From: Dyadobacter sp. CECT 9275
Lineage (GTDB): Bacteria; Bacteroidota; Bacteroidia; Cytophagales; Spirosomataceae
Assembly (NCBI RefSeq): GCF_907164905.1
Contig: NZ_CAJRAF010000001.1
Coordinates: forward strand, 841,001 to 905,000
Direction: 5' to 3'
Length of the DNA: 64,000 nucleotides
The notes beneath the pieces are model-generated. The model saw only the letters and a list, made by a program, of their open reading frames with translations. It was not told the origin of the DNA and did no database searches. A program made the translations under genes and the position numbers. Every line of letters starts with the position of its first letter. Position 1 is the first letter of the stretch. Positions 17,451 to 26,236 of the stretch are shown here, piece after piece.

Positions 17451-18632
17451 ATGAAGTCCATCCGGTTTCTGTTCATTTGGGCTTTCCTGGTTTTTCTACT
17501 ACCCTTCGGTGCACAGGCGCAGGGGGCCGGTAAGGTTGTGCCTCCGGATGAATTTTTTCCGGTATACAATTTTCATTACGACTGGCTGGTTTTTAACAAT
17601 CAGTACAATGACTTTGTGCCGTTTTCACAAGGCCTCAATGAAGATTCCCGTTCGGTAAGCGTATATGTTGACCTTGTTAAAAACCGTAGGTACAGTTTGT
17701 TGTTTAAAACTGAAAATGAAGGATACCTGTTTCTGGAAGGGGCTTTACAACGGCGGATTGCTGCCAATAAATGGGTTCAGTTTAATATAGACAGCCTCTA
17801 CCGCATTTACAAAAAAGATGAGTTACTGTTTACAGTGTACGGGAGCTCCGGAATTTTGGACAAGACCTTGCTGATATGCAATAAAAAGACGGCGAACGGG
17901 ATGAACCTCATGGATAATCCCAGGGCCAGTTTCATTAATATCCGTCCGGTGGCAGTATCCCCCTTCGGGAATTTTGCAATACTGGCTTCCATGATTATCC
18001 TCATCATCTGCGGATGGGTTTTCAACACAGATCCGCTCTCTTTCGAGAGGCTGGTGAATCCCATTGAGTTTTTTAATAATTCACCCCGCGATCAGTTATC
18101 CAAAGTCAATAAACCATATAGTTCCAACGTCGTATTCTTTGTACTGGGGTCCTCCATGCTGATGAGTTTTATTCTGGTTTTCCTAACCACCCAAAAGATA
18201 AATCTCTTTTCCGTAGACACGATCCTTTCCGAGCAGAACGGTACCTTGCAGTTCCTGGGCGATTTTTTTCTGATTTCCATCCTCTTTTTTTTGCTGACCT
18301 ACGGGAAGTACATTCTGATGGTGATGGTGGGGAACGTACTCAATCTGGATAAGTTGGTAGATACCTTATTTCTCAAAATAGTACAATCATCTTACCTGTT
18401 TCATGCGGGGCTCTTTCTTCTTGTTTTTATGCTAAGCTTCAATCACGCACCATGGATGGAGTCGTGGAGGCCTTATATACTTTTACCATTTCTGTTTTTT
18501 TATTCTGTACGCTTTCTGGCTTTGTATGTTGTGGTCAAGCCAGCGGGGACACTTATTAATCTGTATTTATTTTCGTACCTTTGCGTCATCGAAGTGATCC
18601 CCCTCATTATTGGCATCAAATTTGCCCTGTAA
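17451..18632 (+). CDS. DUF4271 family membrane protein
   Basis: Signal peptide (MKSIRFLFIWAFLVFLLPFGAQAQ), a periplasmic N-terminal domain of about 150 residues, then six or so membrane helices in the C-terminal half (from about residue 175), typical of DUF4271. Function unknown. In many Bacteroidota this gene stands directly before hemD and the gliding/T9SS genes, as here, which hints at a link with the cell envelope; that link is inference from position. hemD starts 43 bp downstream. Confidence 0.85.
   Translation: MKSIRFLFIWAFLVFLLPFGAQAQGAGKVVPPDEFFPVYNFHYDWLVFNNQYNDFVPFSQGLNEDSRSVSVYVDLVKNRRYSLLFKTENEGYLFLEGALQRRIAANKWVQFNIDSLYRIYKKDELLFTVYGSSGILDKTLLICNKKTANGMNLMDNPRASFINIRPVAVSPFGNFAILASMIILIICGWVFNTDPLSFERLVNPIEFFNNSPRDQLSKVNKPYSSNVVFFVLGSSMLMSFILVFLTTQKINLFSVDTILSEQNGTLQFLGDFFLISILFFLLTYGKYILMVMVGNVLNLDKLVDTLFLKIVQSSYLFHAGLFLLVFMLSFNHAPWMESWRPYILLPFLFFYSVRFLALYVVVKPAGTLINLYLFSYLCVIEVIPLIIGIKFAL
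18576..18583 (+). promoter_or_regulatory. hemD: Possible -7 box TACCTTTG for hemD
   Basis: Exact match to TAnnTTTG near the end of the DUF4271 gene, 92 bases before the hemD ATG. No TTG is present at the -33 distance. Confidence 0.3.
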
Positions 18633-18675
18633 AGGAACGAGAGGAATGGGACTTAAAATTAATTGAGGATTTTAC

Positions 18676-19458
18676 ATGAGTGAGACTATCAAATTTGATC
18701 AGGAAAGGCTGAGAAAGGTTACCAGCCTTCTTGTAAGCCAGTCCAGACCAGCAGACGAAAACTCCCCGTATTTTGAATTAGCGAAGAAGTATAATATCAA
18801 AGTGGATTTTCGTCCTTTCATTCAGATCGATGGAATTTCTTACAAGGATTTTCGTAAGCAAAAAGTTAATATCCTCGATCATACTGCTGTTATTTTCACA
18901 AGCAGGAACGCCATTGACCACTTTTTCAGGATCTGTAACGAGGGTAGAATAGAGGTACCGGCTACCATGAAGTATTTTTGTATTTCAGAGCAAACCGCCA
19001 ATTATCTCCAGAAGTACATCGTGATCCGTAAACGCAAAATTTTTACGGGTACCAAAACAGCTGCGGAACTAATAGAACTGATGCGTAAGCATAAAAAGGA
19101 GAAGTTTTTGTATCCTTGTTCGGATGTCCGCAAAAATGATATTCCTGAGTTTGCGGACACGGAGGAATTCCATTTTACCGAGGCAACGATGTATCAGACT
19201 GTCCCATCCGATTTGTCCGATCTTGAGGATGTTTATTATGATATCATTGCCTTTTTCAGCCCGTCCGGTATTAAATCCTTATTCGAAAATTTCCCAGATT
19301 TCAAGCAGAACGTTACAAGGATTGCAGCTTTTGGACCTACCACTGCCAAAGCGGTTGAAGACGCAGGCCTGATACTTGATATTCAGGCACCTTTACCCAA
19401 TGCTCCGTCAATGACCGGCGCGCTTGAACTATACATCAAAAAGGCCAACAACGGTTAA
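18676..19458 (+). CDS. hemD: Uroporphyrinogen-III synthase
   Basis: Cytosolic enzyme that closes hydroxymethylbilane into uroporphyrinogen III, inverting ring D, the branch point to heme, siroheme and cobalamin. The protein (260 residues) shows the two-lobed HemD pattern: lobe one with VDFRPFIQIDGISYKDF and VIFTSRNAIDHFF, lobe two with FLYPCSDVRKND and IAFFSPSGIKSLFE, and the end motif IAAFGPTTAKAVEDAGL. It lies between DUF4271 and the PorP/SprF gene and is followed by a strong terminator. Confidence 0.93.
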   Translation: MSETIKFDQERLRKVTSLLVSQSRPADENSPYFELAKKYNIKVDFRPFIQIDGISYKDFRKQKVNILDHTAVIFTSRNAIDHFFRICNEGRIEVPATMKYFCISEQTANYLQKYIVIRKRKIFTGTKTAAELIELMRKHKKEKFLYPCSDVRKNDIPEFADTEEFHFTEATMYQTVPSDLSDLEDVYYDIIAFFSPSGIKSLFENFPDFKQNVTRIAAFGPTTAKAVEDAGLILDIQAPLPNAPSMTGALELYIKKANNG

Positions 19459-19470
19459 AAGAATCAGTCG

Positions 19471-19505
19471 AAAAAGGGCCGGGAAAATTTCCCGGCCCTT
19501 TTTTT
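19471..19505 (+). terminator. Terminator after hemD
   Basis: AAAAAGGGCCGGG and CCCGGCCCTTTTT flank AAAATTT, followed by more T: a long perfect stem with a T-run, separating hemD from the T9SS genes. Confidence 0.9.
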
Positions 19506-19587
19506 ATTATATATCAATTTTTTTGAGCAATATGCGTTATTGAATAAAATATCGGGGAATACCGGATGTTTAAACCATTTCAGAAGC

Positions 19588-20565
19588 ATGACCCTTACTT
19601 TTACGATTCAAAATATAAAATGGAGCGGGCTGAGTGCTGTCTTTTTACTGTTGTCCACAGTCGCTTTTGCTCAAAAGGATGCACAGTTCAGCCTATTTTC
19701 GTTAAACCAGCTTTATTTAAATCCTGCCGCCGCAGGTGCTGACGGGCTTACCAGGTTTCAGCTCACGCACCGGACCCAGTATGCAGGATACCAGTCAACC
19801 AATCCGGACGATGCAGGCGGAGCCCTGTCAACACAGATGGCCTCTTTCAGTATGCCTCTGAAAAACTTCGGGATTGGTTTTTATGCACTCAATGACAAAA
19901 GCGGGCCCCGTAACGATCAGGACTTTAAGCTCTCTGCTGCCTACCATATACCTCTGGGAGGAGGAAAATTGCAGATCGGAGCCAGCGCAGGCCTCTTCAG
20001 GCAGTCTATTGACTATGGAAAACTAAGGGCCAGAGACCCTGATGATCCCTTGATACAGACCGGGGTGGTTGCGGAGATGAATCCCGATTTCGCAGCAGGT
20101 GTCCGTTACGAAGCCGATGCATTTTATGTGGGAGTTTCGATGAATCACCTCTTGCAGCCCAAGTATCAGCTGGGTGCCGAAACTGCTACCAACCCGTTAC
20201 CACGAACAGCTTACTTCAACGCTGGTTTTAATATTGAGCTGGGTTATCTTCTGGATATACAGCCTATTGTTTTGGTAAAATCCGATATTTCAACCATTTC
20301 CGCGGAAGGAGGAGCAACCGTCACCTATAACAAGCGTTTTTGGCTTGGAGGTACCTACCGGCAGCAGGATACCTATTTTATCCTCATGGGAGGGATTTCC
20401 TTTTTACCGGATCAGTCACTCCGGCTCTCAGGAGCGTATGACATGGTGTTGGGAGGAAACAAGACAAAAGCGCCGTCTTCATTTGAGGTAATGCTCTCAT
20501 ATGCACTGTCTTCTCCGAAATTCGGGAAGAAAACAATTATAAGAACCCCCCGTTTCCGGTTCTGA
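19588..20565 (+). CDS. Type IX secretion membrane protein, PorP/SprF family
   Basis: Outer-membrane beta-barrel protein of the PorP/SprF family, which accompanies the T9SS and helps attach or export particular surface proteins. After a signal peptide (ending VAFAQ) comes the family hallmark: QFSLFSLNQLYLNPAAAGA, then LTHRTQYAGYQ, then regular amphipathic strands and a short aromatic C-terminus (RFRF). The length (325 residues) is normal. The frame opens with TTG at 19540; ATG 19588 directly precedes the signal peptide. A 351-bp gap with possible promoter boxes separates it from gldK. Confidence 0.92.
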   Translation: MTLTFTIQNIKWSGLSAVFLLLSTVAFAQKDAQFSLFSLNQLYLNPAAAGADGLTRFQLTHRTQYAGYQSTNPDDAGGALSTQMASFSMPLKNFGIGFYALNDKSGPRNDQDFKLSAAYHIPLGGGKLQIGASAGLFRQSIDYGKLRARDPDDPLIQTGVVAEMNPDFAAGVRYEADAFYVGVSMNHLLQPKYQLGAETATNPLPRTAYFNAGFNIELGYLLDIQPIVLVKSDISTISAEGGATVTYNKRFWLGGTYRQQDTYFILMGGISFLPDQSLRLSGAYDMVLGGNKTKAPSSFEVMLSYALSSPKFGKKTIIRTPRFRF

Positions 20566-20916
20566 ACTCAACGCTAAATCAGGGTTGGATATTTACTGTT
20601 TTGCATTAAAATAATCTAATCTGTTAAAATTGCTGTACAGTGTTTGATCAATTTGTGCTTTACAAAGATGGTCAACCTGTTCTGTTTGCGAAAGTTTACT
20701 TTATATTTGTAAAATTATACTGCTTTATACAATTAACTAAAAAAGTTACGTTATGACGGCAGATTTTTGGAAAAGGAGTTATTAACAGGTTTGCATAACT
20801 GAATAAATCTTAATTTCTTTATCCACACTGTTACTTTTGTTTTTTTTTCGGTATACTATATAATCAACGGTTGACGTTTTTAGGCTGACATTTATTACTC
20901 AAATATCAAAATCACT
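20566..20916 (+). promoter_or_regulatory. Intergenic region with candidate gldK promoter
   Basis: AT-rich gap without a coding frame. TATATTTG (20702-20709) and TACTTTTG (20832-20839) match the Bacteroidota -7 consensus; the second lies 77 bases before the gldK ATG. Neither has a clear TTG at the -33 distance. Confidence 0.35.
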
Positions 20917-21990
20917 ATGAATGTGAAAGTATTCTATCGGGATGGAGTCAAAAGCCTGCTTTTGTTATCCGCACTTATGCTTATGCAGAGCTGCGGTTTT
21001 ATCAAAAGCAAGTTTGGAAAGGGCGGGAAGGAAGAAAGTGGTATCAGCAATGGAGAGATCACGGCAACTGAAAGAAAGGGTTTTAAACAAACTACACCTG
21101 CAGGGATGGTTGTCATTCCATCCGGGTCCTTTATCATGGGGCAGGCCGACGAGGATATAGCGTCCTCCATGAATAATATGAACAGAAGGGTAACCATCAG
21201 TTCATTTTTTATGGATGATACCGAAATAACAAACCATGAGTATCGCCAATTTGTGAATGCCTTGCTGGTCGATTCCGTTTCGGTTTTGGGAGAAGAGGAA
21301 ATAATGTCAAAATATTACCCTGATACCACTGCATGGAAAAAGGATTTCGCTTTCACCAACGGAGATCCGATGGTTGAATATTATTTCCAACATCCAGGTT
21401 TTGATACTTACCCTGTAGTTGGAGTGAGTTGGCTGGCAGCCCAGTACTTCTCTAAATGGCGGACTAATATTTTACACGATTTCCAGAATAAAGAGGGGCA
21501 GTTCAATTCCACTGGTTGGCGTTTACCAACTGAGGCCGAATGGGAATGGGCAGCCAGAGGAGGCCGTGCCGTGGCGAAGTATCCATGGGGGAATCCATAT
21601 ACTATGAATGCTAAGGGGTGTTTCTTAGCTAATTTTAAACCTCAACGGGGTAATTTTGATTCTGACGGTTATCCCTATACAGCTCCTGCAAATGCTTATA
21701 ACCCAAATGATTTTGGTTTGTACAACATGGCAGGAAACGTAGCAGAATGGACGCTGGATGCTTATGCAGATAACGCCTCTGCCATTGTGTGGGATATGAA
21801 CCCCAAATATGATAATCCAGACGAACCCCGCAAAGTTGTAAAAGGTGGTTCATGGAAAGACATCGCCTACTATCTTCAGACTGGTACCCGCTCTTTTGAA
21901 TATGAAACAGAGCGAAGGGCTTTTATCGGGTTCCGTTGTGTAATGGACAACGTAAACGACAGAGGTGGAGCCCGTGCTCGTCGTCGCTAA
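20917..21990 (+). CDS. gldK: Gliding motility / T9SS lipoprotein GldK
   Basis: Outer-membrane lipoprotein forming, with GldN (PorN), the periplasmic ring of the type IX secretion system. N-terminus LLLLSALMLMQSC is a lipobox. The body is a formylglycine-generating-enzyme (SUMF1) fold: PAGMVVIPSGSFIMG, DDTEITNHEYRQF, WRLPTEAEWEWAARGG, YNMAGNVAEWT and GGSWKD. The fold is used structurally here. Length (357 residues) is slightly short for GldK. It begins the order gldK-gldL-gldM-gldN, and a terminator-like hairpin lies between it and gldL. Confidence 0.95.
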   Translation: MNVKVFYRDGVKSLLLLSALMLMQSCGFIKSKFGKGGKEESGISNGEITATERKGFKQTTPAGMVVIPSGSFIMGQADEDIASSMNNMNRRVTISSFFMDDTEITNHEYRQFVNALLVDSVSVLGEEEIMSKYYPDTTAWKKDFAFTNGDPMVEYYFQHPGFDTYPVVGVSWLAAQYFSKWRTNILHDFQNKEGQFNSTGWRLPTEAEWEWAARGGRAVAKYPWGNPYTMNAKGCFLANFKPQRGNFDSDGYPYTAPANAYNPNDFGLYNMAGNVAEWTLDAYADNASAIVWDMNPKYDNPDEPRKVVKGGSWKDIAYYLQTGTRSFEYETERRAFIGFRCVMDNVNDRGGARARRR

Positions 21991-22005
21991 AATATAAAAT
22001 TTCGG

Positions 22006-22043
22006 AGGAAGCAGTGTCTTAACAAGCTCTGCTTCCTTTTTTA
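22006..22043 (+). terminator. Terminator-like hairpin between gldK and gldL
   Basis: AGGAAGCAG (22006-22014) and CTGCTTCCT (22029-22037) form a perfect 9-bp stem followed by a T-run: an intrinsic terminator in the middle of the gld cluster. Confidence 0.8.
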
Positions 22044-22110
22044 CGGCCTTCTCTAATCAAATTATTTTCTAAGTAACTCTTTTTATTCACTGTAACCGAT
22101 TTTTATTCGT

Positions 22111-22926
22111 ATGGCTAAGGATAGCGGACCTAGTTTTTTTTGGGATAAACTAGTACCAACAATATATAGCGCCGGTGCTGCCGTCGTTATTTTAGGAGCG
22201 TTAGCAAAAATTCAGCACTGGGATTTTGGAGGTCCATTGCTTACAGCGGGGTTGGGTACTGAGGTTTTGATTTTCTTATTATATGCATTGCAGACATTAA
22301 CCCAAAGCACTGATAAAGAACCGGATTGGACACGCGTTTACCCAGAACTTTCCGATGACTACAAAGGGCCGGCAATTGACAGATCTGCCCCCGTTGTCGG
22401 AAGCGGCATCACAGCCAAACTTGATAATATGCTTGATAATGCAAAGCTGGGACCCGAAGTTTTCGATAGCCTGGGGAAAGGTTTCAGAAATCTGTCGGAA
22501 ACGGTTGGTAAAATTTCGGACCTTACAGATGCGACCGTGGCTACCAATGACTATGCCAGAAATGTGAAAACGGCATCGGTTGCCATCAGCGATATGAACA
22601 AGTCCTATGGCGTAGCCATTACTGCCATGACCTCCATGGCTGATGCAACCAAGGATGCACAGAACTACCGTGAAAAATTCCAGGAAATCACCAAAAATAT
22701 GGGCGCCCTGAATGCCGTTTATGAACTCGAATTACAGGATACTACCAAACACCTGAAAGCCATGAATGCTTTCTATGGCAACCTTACCACAGCTATGGAA
22801 AATATGGCGGATGCAACCAAAGAATCTCAGGTGTTTAAAAATGAGATGTCCAAGCTGACCACCAACATATCATCGCTGAACAATGTATATGGAAATATGC
22901 TGACAGCAATGCGTGGCAATGCCTGA
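22111..22926 (+). CDS. gldL: Gliding motility / T9SS motor protein GldL
   Basis: Inner-membrane subunit that, with GldM, forms the proton-driven rotary motor of the T9SS and of gliding. Two transmembrane helices lie at about residues 17-33 and 41-62, with Lys33 and His36 near the end of the first and Glu51 in the second, matching the charged residues known to matter for proton flow in GldL/PorL. The rest (about 70-271) is a cytoplasmic helical, repeat-rich domain (MNAFYGNLTTAMENMADATKES type units). Length is normal. gldM follows after 102 bp. Confidence 0.95.
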   Translation: MAKDSGPSFFWDKLVPTIYSAGAAVVILGALAKIQHWDFGGPLLTAGLGTEVLIFLLYALQTLTQSTDKEPDWTRVYPELSDDYKGPAIDRSAPVVGSGITAKLDNMLDNAKLGPEVFDSLGKGFRNLSETVGKISDLTDATVATNDYARNVKTASVAISDMNKSYGVAITAMTSMADATKDAQNYREKFQEITKNMGALNAVYELELQDTTKHLKAMNAFYGNLTTAMENMADATKESQVFKNEMSKLTTNISSLNNVYGNMLTAMRGNA

Positions 22927-23028
22927 TCATAAATCCCTAACAAGCATATAGTAAATCCTTCGTGGTCTCCTTTTAAAATGTTTGTTATCATAAATTATTT
23001 AATCACTGATAACTGATTACTGAACAAT

Positions 23029-24621
23029 ATGGCAGGTGGCAAAGAAACACCCCGTCAAAAGATGATTGGAATGATGTATCTGGTGCTTACAGCAATGCTT
23101 GCATTGCAGGTAAGTTCGGCCATCATTGAAAAATTCATCCTCTTGAACAATTCTCTGGAGCTGTCCTCCGGAGCAGCCAATAAATTAAACCAGGAAACGG
23201 TACTTAAAATAAAAGCGGCAGTCGAAAAGTCGGGTAACCGTGCAAGTGACGTGGCGGTAATGAAACAGGCGGATGAAGTACGCCAGTCTTCTACCGATAT
23301 GATTAATCAGTTGAATGCGCTGAAACAGGAAATTATTTCCGGTGCAGGTGGCGGGCTGAATGAAGAAGGCGGAATTAAAAACCCGCAGGAGGAAAGCAAA
23401 GTGGCGGAATTGATGGTGGGTGTTCAGAAAAACGGAAAGGCGTACAAGCTGAAGGAAGCCCTCAACGGTTATGTTACGAAACTGAATGGGTACGTTCCAA
23501 ACCAATTTCAGATGCTGGCACTGGATGGTAAAGAAGATCCTATTACCAAGGATAATAAAGAGCAAAAGAATAAAGACTTTGCAGAACTGAACTTTGCCCA
23601 AACTCCTGTTGCTGCTGCGCTCGCAGTATTGAGCCAGAAACAAACGGATATCCGCAGAATGGAAGGCGAAGCACTCACTTATCTTGCAAGCAAGGTAGGC
23701 GCTGCCGACATAAAATTCGACCGGGTATTGGCCATGGTAAGTGCCGATGCAAAGACTGTCGTAGCAGGTACCAAGTTTAAGGGGCAGATGTTTATTGCTG
23801 CTTCTGCTTCGGGTATCACACCGCGCATGAGCTTAAACGGCGCGCCTGTTAAGGTGGAAAATGGCGTAGGGCTCATAGAGTTTACAGCCCAGGGTGGCGG
23901 GTACAATGCCGAAGGTCTGGCACGCAGGGAATTGAAAGGGCAAATCACGATACCAACTCCTTCGGGAAGAGACACAACTTATACCATGACACAGGAGTAT
24001 TTTGTTGTGAAGCCGTCTTATCAGATCGAGACAGGTACTTTACCCCCGTTGTATCTGGGTTGTGCTAACAAATTAAGCATTCAGAGCCCTGCCTTAGGAG
24101 CTTTGTGGGCACCAAGTTTTTCTACTGATGGTGGTGAAATTATCCCCAGCGGTGCGAAGGGTAAATTTACGATCGTACCATCGAAGGCGCAGTTGAACAT
24201 TACAGTAAGCAATGCGGGCAATGTATTGGGTACGGAACCATTCAGAGTGAACCGGGTACCTAAGCCTTCCATTGAAGTAAGAGTGAATGGTGCAACTTTT
24301 GATGAGCGACGAGGAGCTCCTGCTGCCGGTACGAGGAGTCTTCAGGTATTGGCTATCCCTGATGAAAGTTTTAAAAACTTCTCTCCTGAGGATGCTAAGT
24401 TCCGGGTGTCACAGATTGAGGTTTCACTGGCAAGAGGGAACAGGCGGATTGCAGGGGTAACACTGAATGGAGGTGGAGGGTCAATTTCTTCACTTGCACA
24501 GCAGGCCCAGCCCAATGACCGTTACGTGATTACCATTTTGAAGGTTGAAAGACAGAATTTCAAAGGTGCGATCAACGATGTAGAAATGGGAACTCAAATT
24601 CGCCAGATCACTTTGTACTAA
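23029..24621 (+). CDS. gldM: Gliding motility / T9SS motor protein GldM
   Basis: Motor partner of GldL: one membrane helix near the N-terminus (about residues 14-32, after MAGGKETPRQKMIG, a strongly conserved opening) and a long periplasmic shaft of beta-rich domains that reaches the GldK/GldN ring. Visible later segments such as YQIETGTLPPLYLGCANKLSIQ and the C-terminal domain are typical of GldM/PorM. Length 530 residues is normal. gldN starts 37 bp downstream. Confidence 0.95.
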   Translation: MAGGKETPRQKMIGMMYLVLTAMLALQVSSAIIEKFILLNNSLELSSGAANKLNQETVLKIKAAVEKSGNRASDVAVMKQADEVRQSSTDMINQLNALKQEIISGAGGGLNEEGGIKNPQEESKVAELMVGVQKNGKAYKLKEALNGYVTKLNGYVPNQFQMLALDGKEDPITKDNKEQKNKDFAELNFAQTPVAAALAVLSQKQTDIRRMEGEALTYLASKVGAADIKFDRVLAMVSADAKTVVAGTKFKGQMFIAASASGITPRMSLNGAPVKVENGVGLIEFTAQGGGYNAEGLARRELKGQITIPTPSGRDTTYTMTQEYFVVKPSYQIETGTLPPLYLGCANKLSIQSPALGALWAPSFSTDGGEIIPSGAKGKFTIVPSKAQLNITVSNAGNVLGTEPFRVNRVPKPSIEVRVNGATFDERRGAPAAGTRSLQVLAIPDESFKNFSPEDAKFRVSQIEVSLARGNRRIAGVTLNGGGGSISSLAQQAQPNDRYVITILKVERQNFKGAINDVEMGTQIRQITLY

Positions 24622-24658
24622 AATATACTTTTAGTCGTTGCTAAGGCAATAAAACTAT

Positions 24659-25732
24659 ATGCTTGATATGAGAAAAATGAATGGTAAAACAATCGCTTGG
24701 TCGTTATTATCCTTTTCACTTGGGACTGGCTCGGTTTTTGCCCAGGAGAAGTTGGATTCTACGGTGAACCAGTTTTCGTCGCGTCCGATTAGTGACGGTG
24801 ATATTATGATGAAGCGAACGCTTTGGAGAAGAGTGGACCTGAAGGAGAAGCAGAACGTTGCCATGTTTTCCAAAAATAATGAGATCACCCGTTATTTGTT
24901 GGAAGCAGCCAAAGCGGGGTTGATAGAAGCATATACGAATGATTCCTGTGCCACTCCTTTGACGAAGGAGGAGCTACACAAAAGAATTGTAATCCCTAAT
25001 CAGACGGCAGGTTTGTCGGCCGAGGAAGTTGCAGCCGGGTTTGGTGCTGCTCCTGCTGCCAACAATGCGGATGGCTGGGGTGATCAAAAACCAAAGACAG
25101 ATCCAAGCAAACAGGCTAACGCCGCTGGTGACGGTTGGGATACCCCTAAAAAGGACACTAAAAAGGAGGTAGCTGTGGAGGATGATGGCTGGGGACCCCC
25201 GAAGAAGAAAAGCAAAAAAGGTTCTAAAAAAACGGAGGTTCCCAAAGAGGAGCCAGTCGTAGAAAAGCCTAAGGTTGACACTACCACTTTTAACACTGCG
25301 GTGGCCGTAACAGAAGAGGAGTATTTCCCTGATCAGCTGTCCATTCTGGAGGTTAAGGAAGACTGGGTTTTTGACAGAAAAAGATCAAGACAGTATAACG
25401 ATATTCAGACACTGTCCATCATTCTGCCTTCGGAGCAGACAGCAACAGGTCTGGAATTGCCGGTAGCTTCTTTCCGATATAAGGATGTGGAGAGGCTTTT
25501 CAGAAGTGATCCTAAGAAGTATATCTGGTATAACTCCCGTAATACAGCCCAGAACAAAAATCTTGCTGATGCTTTTGATTTAAGGTTGTTTTACGGAAGG
25601 ATCGTAAAATACAGCAATGCAAATGACAAGGCATTTCTGGACATCTACGGTGGTGAAAAGGAAGCTTTAACGAAATCATTGAATTACGAACAGGAGCTCA
25701 TGGAGCTGGAACACGGCCTTTGGGAGTACTGA
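24659..25732 (+). CDS. gldN: Gliding motility / T9SS ring protein GldN with a long insert
   Basis: Periplasmic ring partner of GldK. Signal peptide ends VFAQ; the N-terminal part MMKRTLWRRVDLKEKQN and the C-terminal part ending ELEHGLWEY are typical of GldN/PorN. Between about residues 112 and 207 lies a low-complexity insert, rich in Lys, Pro and Asp, with three copies of DGW (residues 138-140, 158-160, 176-178, the third DGWGPPKKK). This raises the length to 357 residues, against roughly 290-310 usual in my recollection of the family. It is followed by a terminator and by convergent genes. Confidence 0.94.
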   Translation: MLDMRKMNGKTIAWSLLSFSLGTGSVFAQEKLDSTVNQFSSRPISDGDIMMKRTLWRRVDLKEKQNVAMFSKNNEITRYLLEAAKAGLIEAYTNDSCATPLTKEELHKRIVIPNQTAGLSAEEVAAGFGAAPAANNADGWGDQKPKTDPSKQANAAGDGWDTPKKDTKKEVAVEDDGWGPPKKKSKKGSKKTEVPKEEPVVEKPKVDTTTFNTAVAVTEEEYFPDQLSILEVKEDWVFDRKRSRQYNDIQTLSIILPSEQTATGLELPVASFRYKDVERLFRSDPKKYIWYNSRNTAQNKNLADAFDLRLFYGRIVKYSNANDKAFLDIYGGEKEALTKSLNYEQELMELEHGLWEY

Positions 25733-25764
25733 TCAGTAGGATAGCGTAAGAAACGAATATGGAA

Positions 25765-25796
25765 GAAAAGAGGGACCAGTGATGATCCCTCTTTTC
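25765..25796. terminator. Terminator after gldN
   Basis: GAAAAGAGGGA and TCCCTCTTTTC form a perfect 11-bp stem around a 10-base loop between convergent genes; it can serve both strands. Confidence 0.85.
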
Positions 25797-25833
25797 TTTG
25801 TTGCCCAGGCGAAGGGTGATGGAGCTAAAAATC

Positions 25834-26220
25834 TTAAAAACCTTCTTCGTTCGGATACCGAGGGGACATGGCACGAAAGGTGCCGGACATATATATGAGA
25901 TTTTCTACCTGATCATAAGCCTTCCGGAAAATGAATGAGCTATACCCCTGACTGATCAGCATCAGGAAAATATCCTTCAGTATAAGAAGTTCGTCGGTAT
26001 GCTGTGAAAAATCCTCCACTACAAACATTTGAAATCCCCGGTCACCGGGGGTGGCAAAGTAGAGCACAAGATGAAGATTGTCTTTATGAAAGAACTTAAT
26101 GGCCTGGTCGGACTCATAACCGGATGGCATTTCATGATGGTCGGTAAGCAAGTCAATTATGATGACCTCGTCCCGGGTCATATACATGTGCTCGGTAAGA
26201 TAATTGGTTGCTGATTCCAT
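25834..26220 (-). CDS. Unknown 128-residue protein beside the T9SS plug gene
   Basis: A cytosolic-looking protein (no signal peptide or membrane helix) starting MESATNYLTEHMYM at ATG 26220; the open frame continues upstream to 26346 but would overlap the preceding gene. Predicted alternating beta strands and helices (EVIIIDLLTD, LHLVLYFATP, FQMFVVEDF, LLILKDIFLMLI) suggest a small alpha/beta protein. I recognise no family. It follows the plug-protein gene by 16 bp on the same strand, so the two are probably co-transcribed and it may share a role with the secretion locus; this is inference from position. Confidence 0.65.
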   Translation of the reverse strand: MESATNYLTEHMYMTRDEVIIIDLLTDHHEMPSGYESDQAIKFFHKDNLHLVLYFATPGDRGFQMFVVEDFSQHTDELLILKDIFLMLISQGYSSFIFRKAYDQVENLIYMSGTFRAMSPRYPNEEGF

Positions 26221-26236
26221 TGATGCCAAGGTTAAA

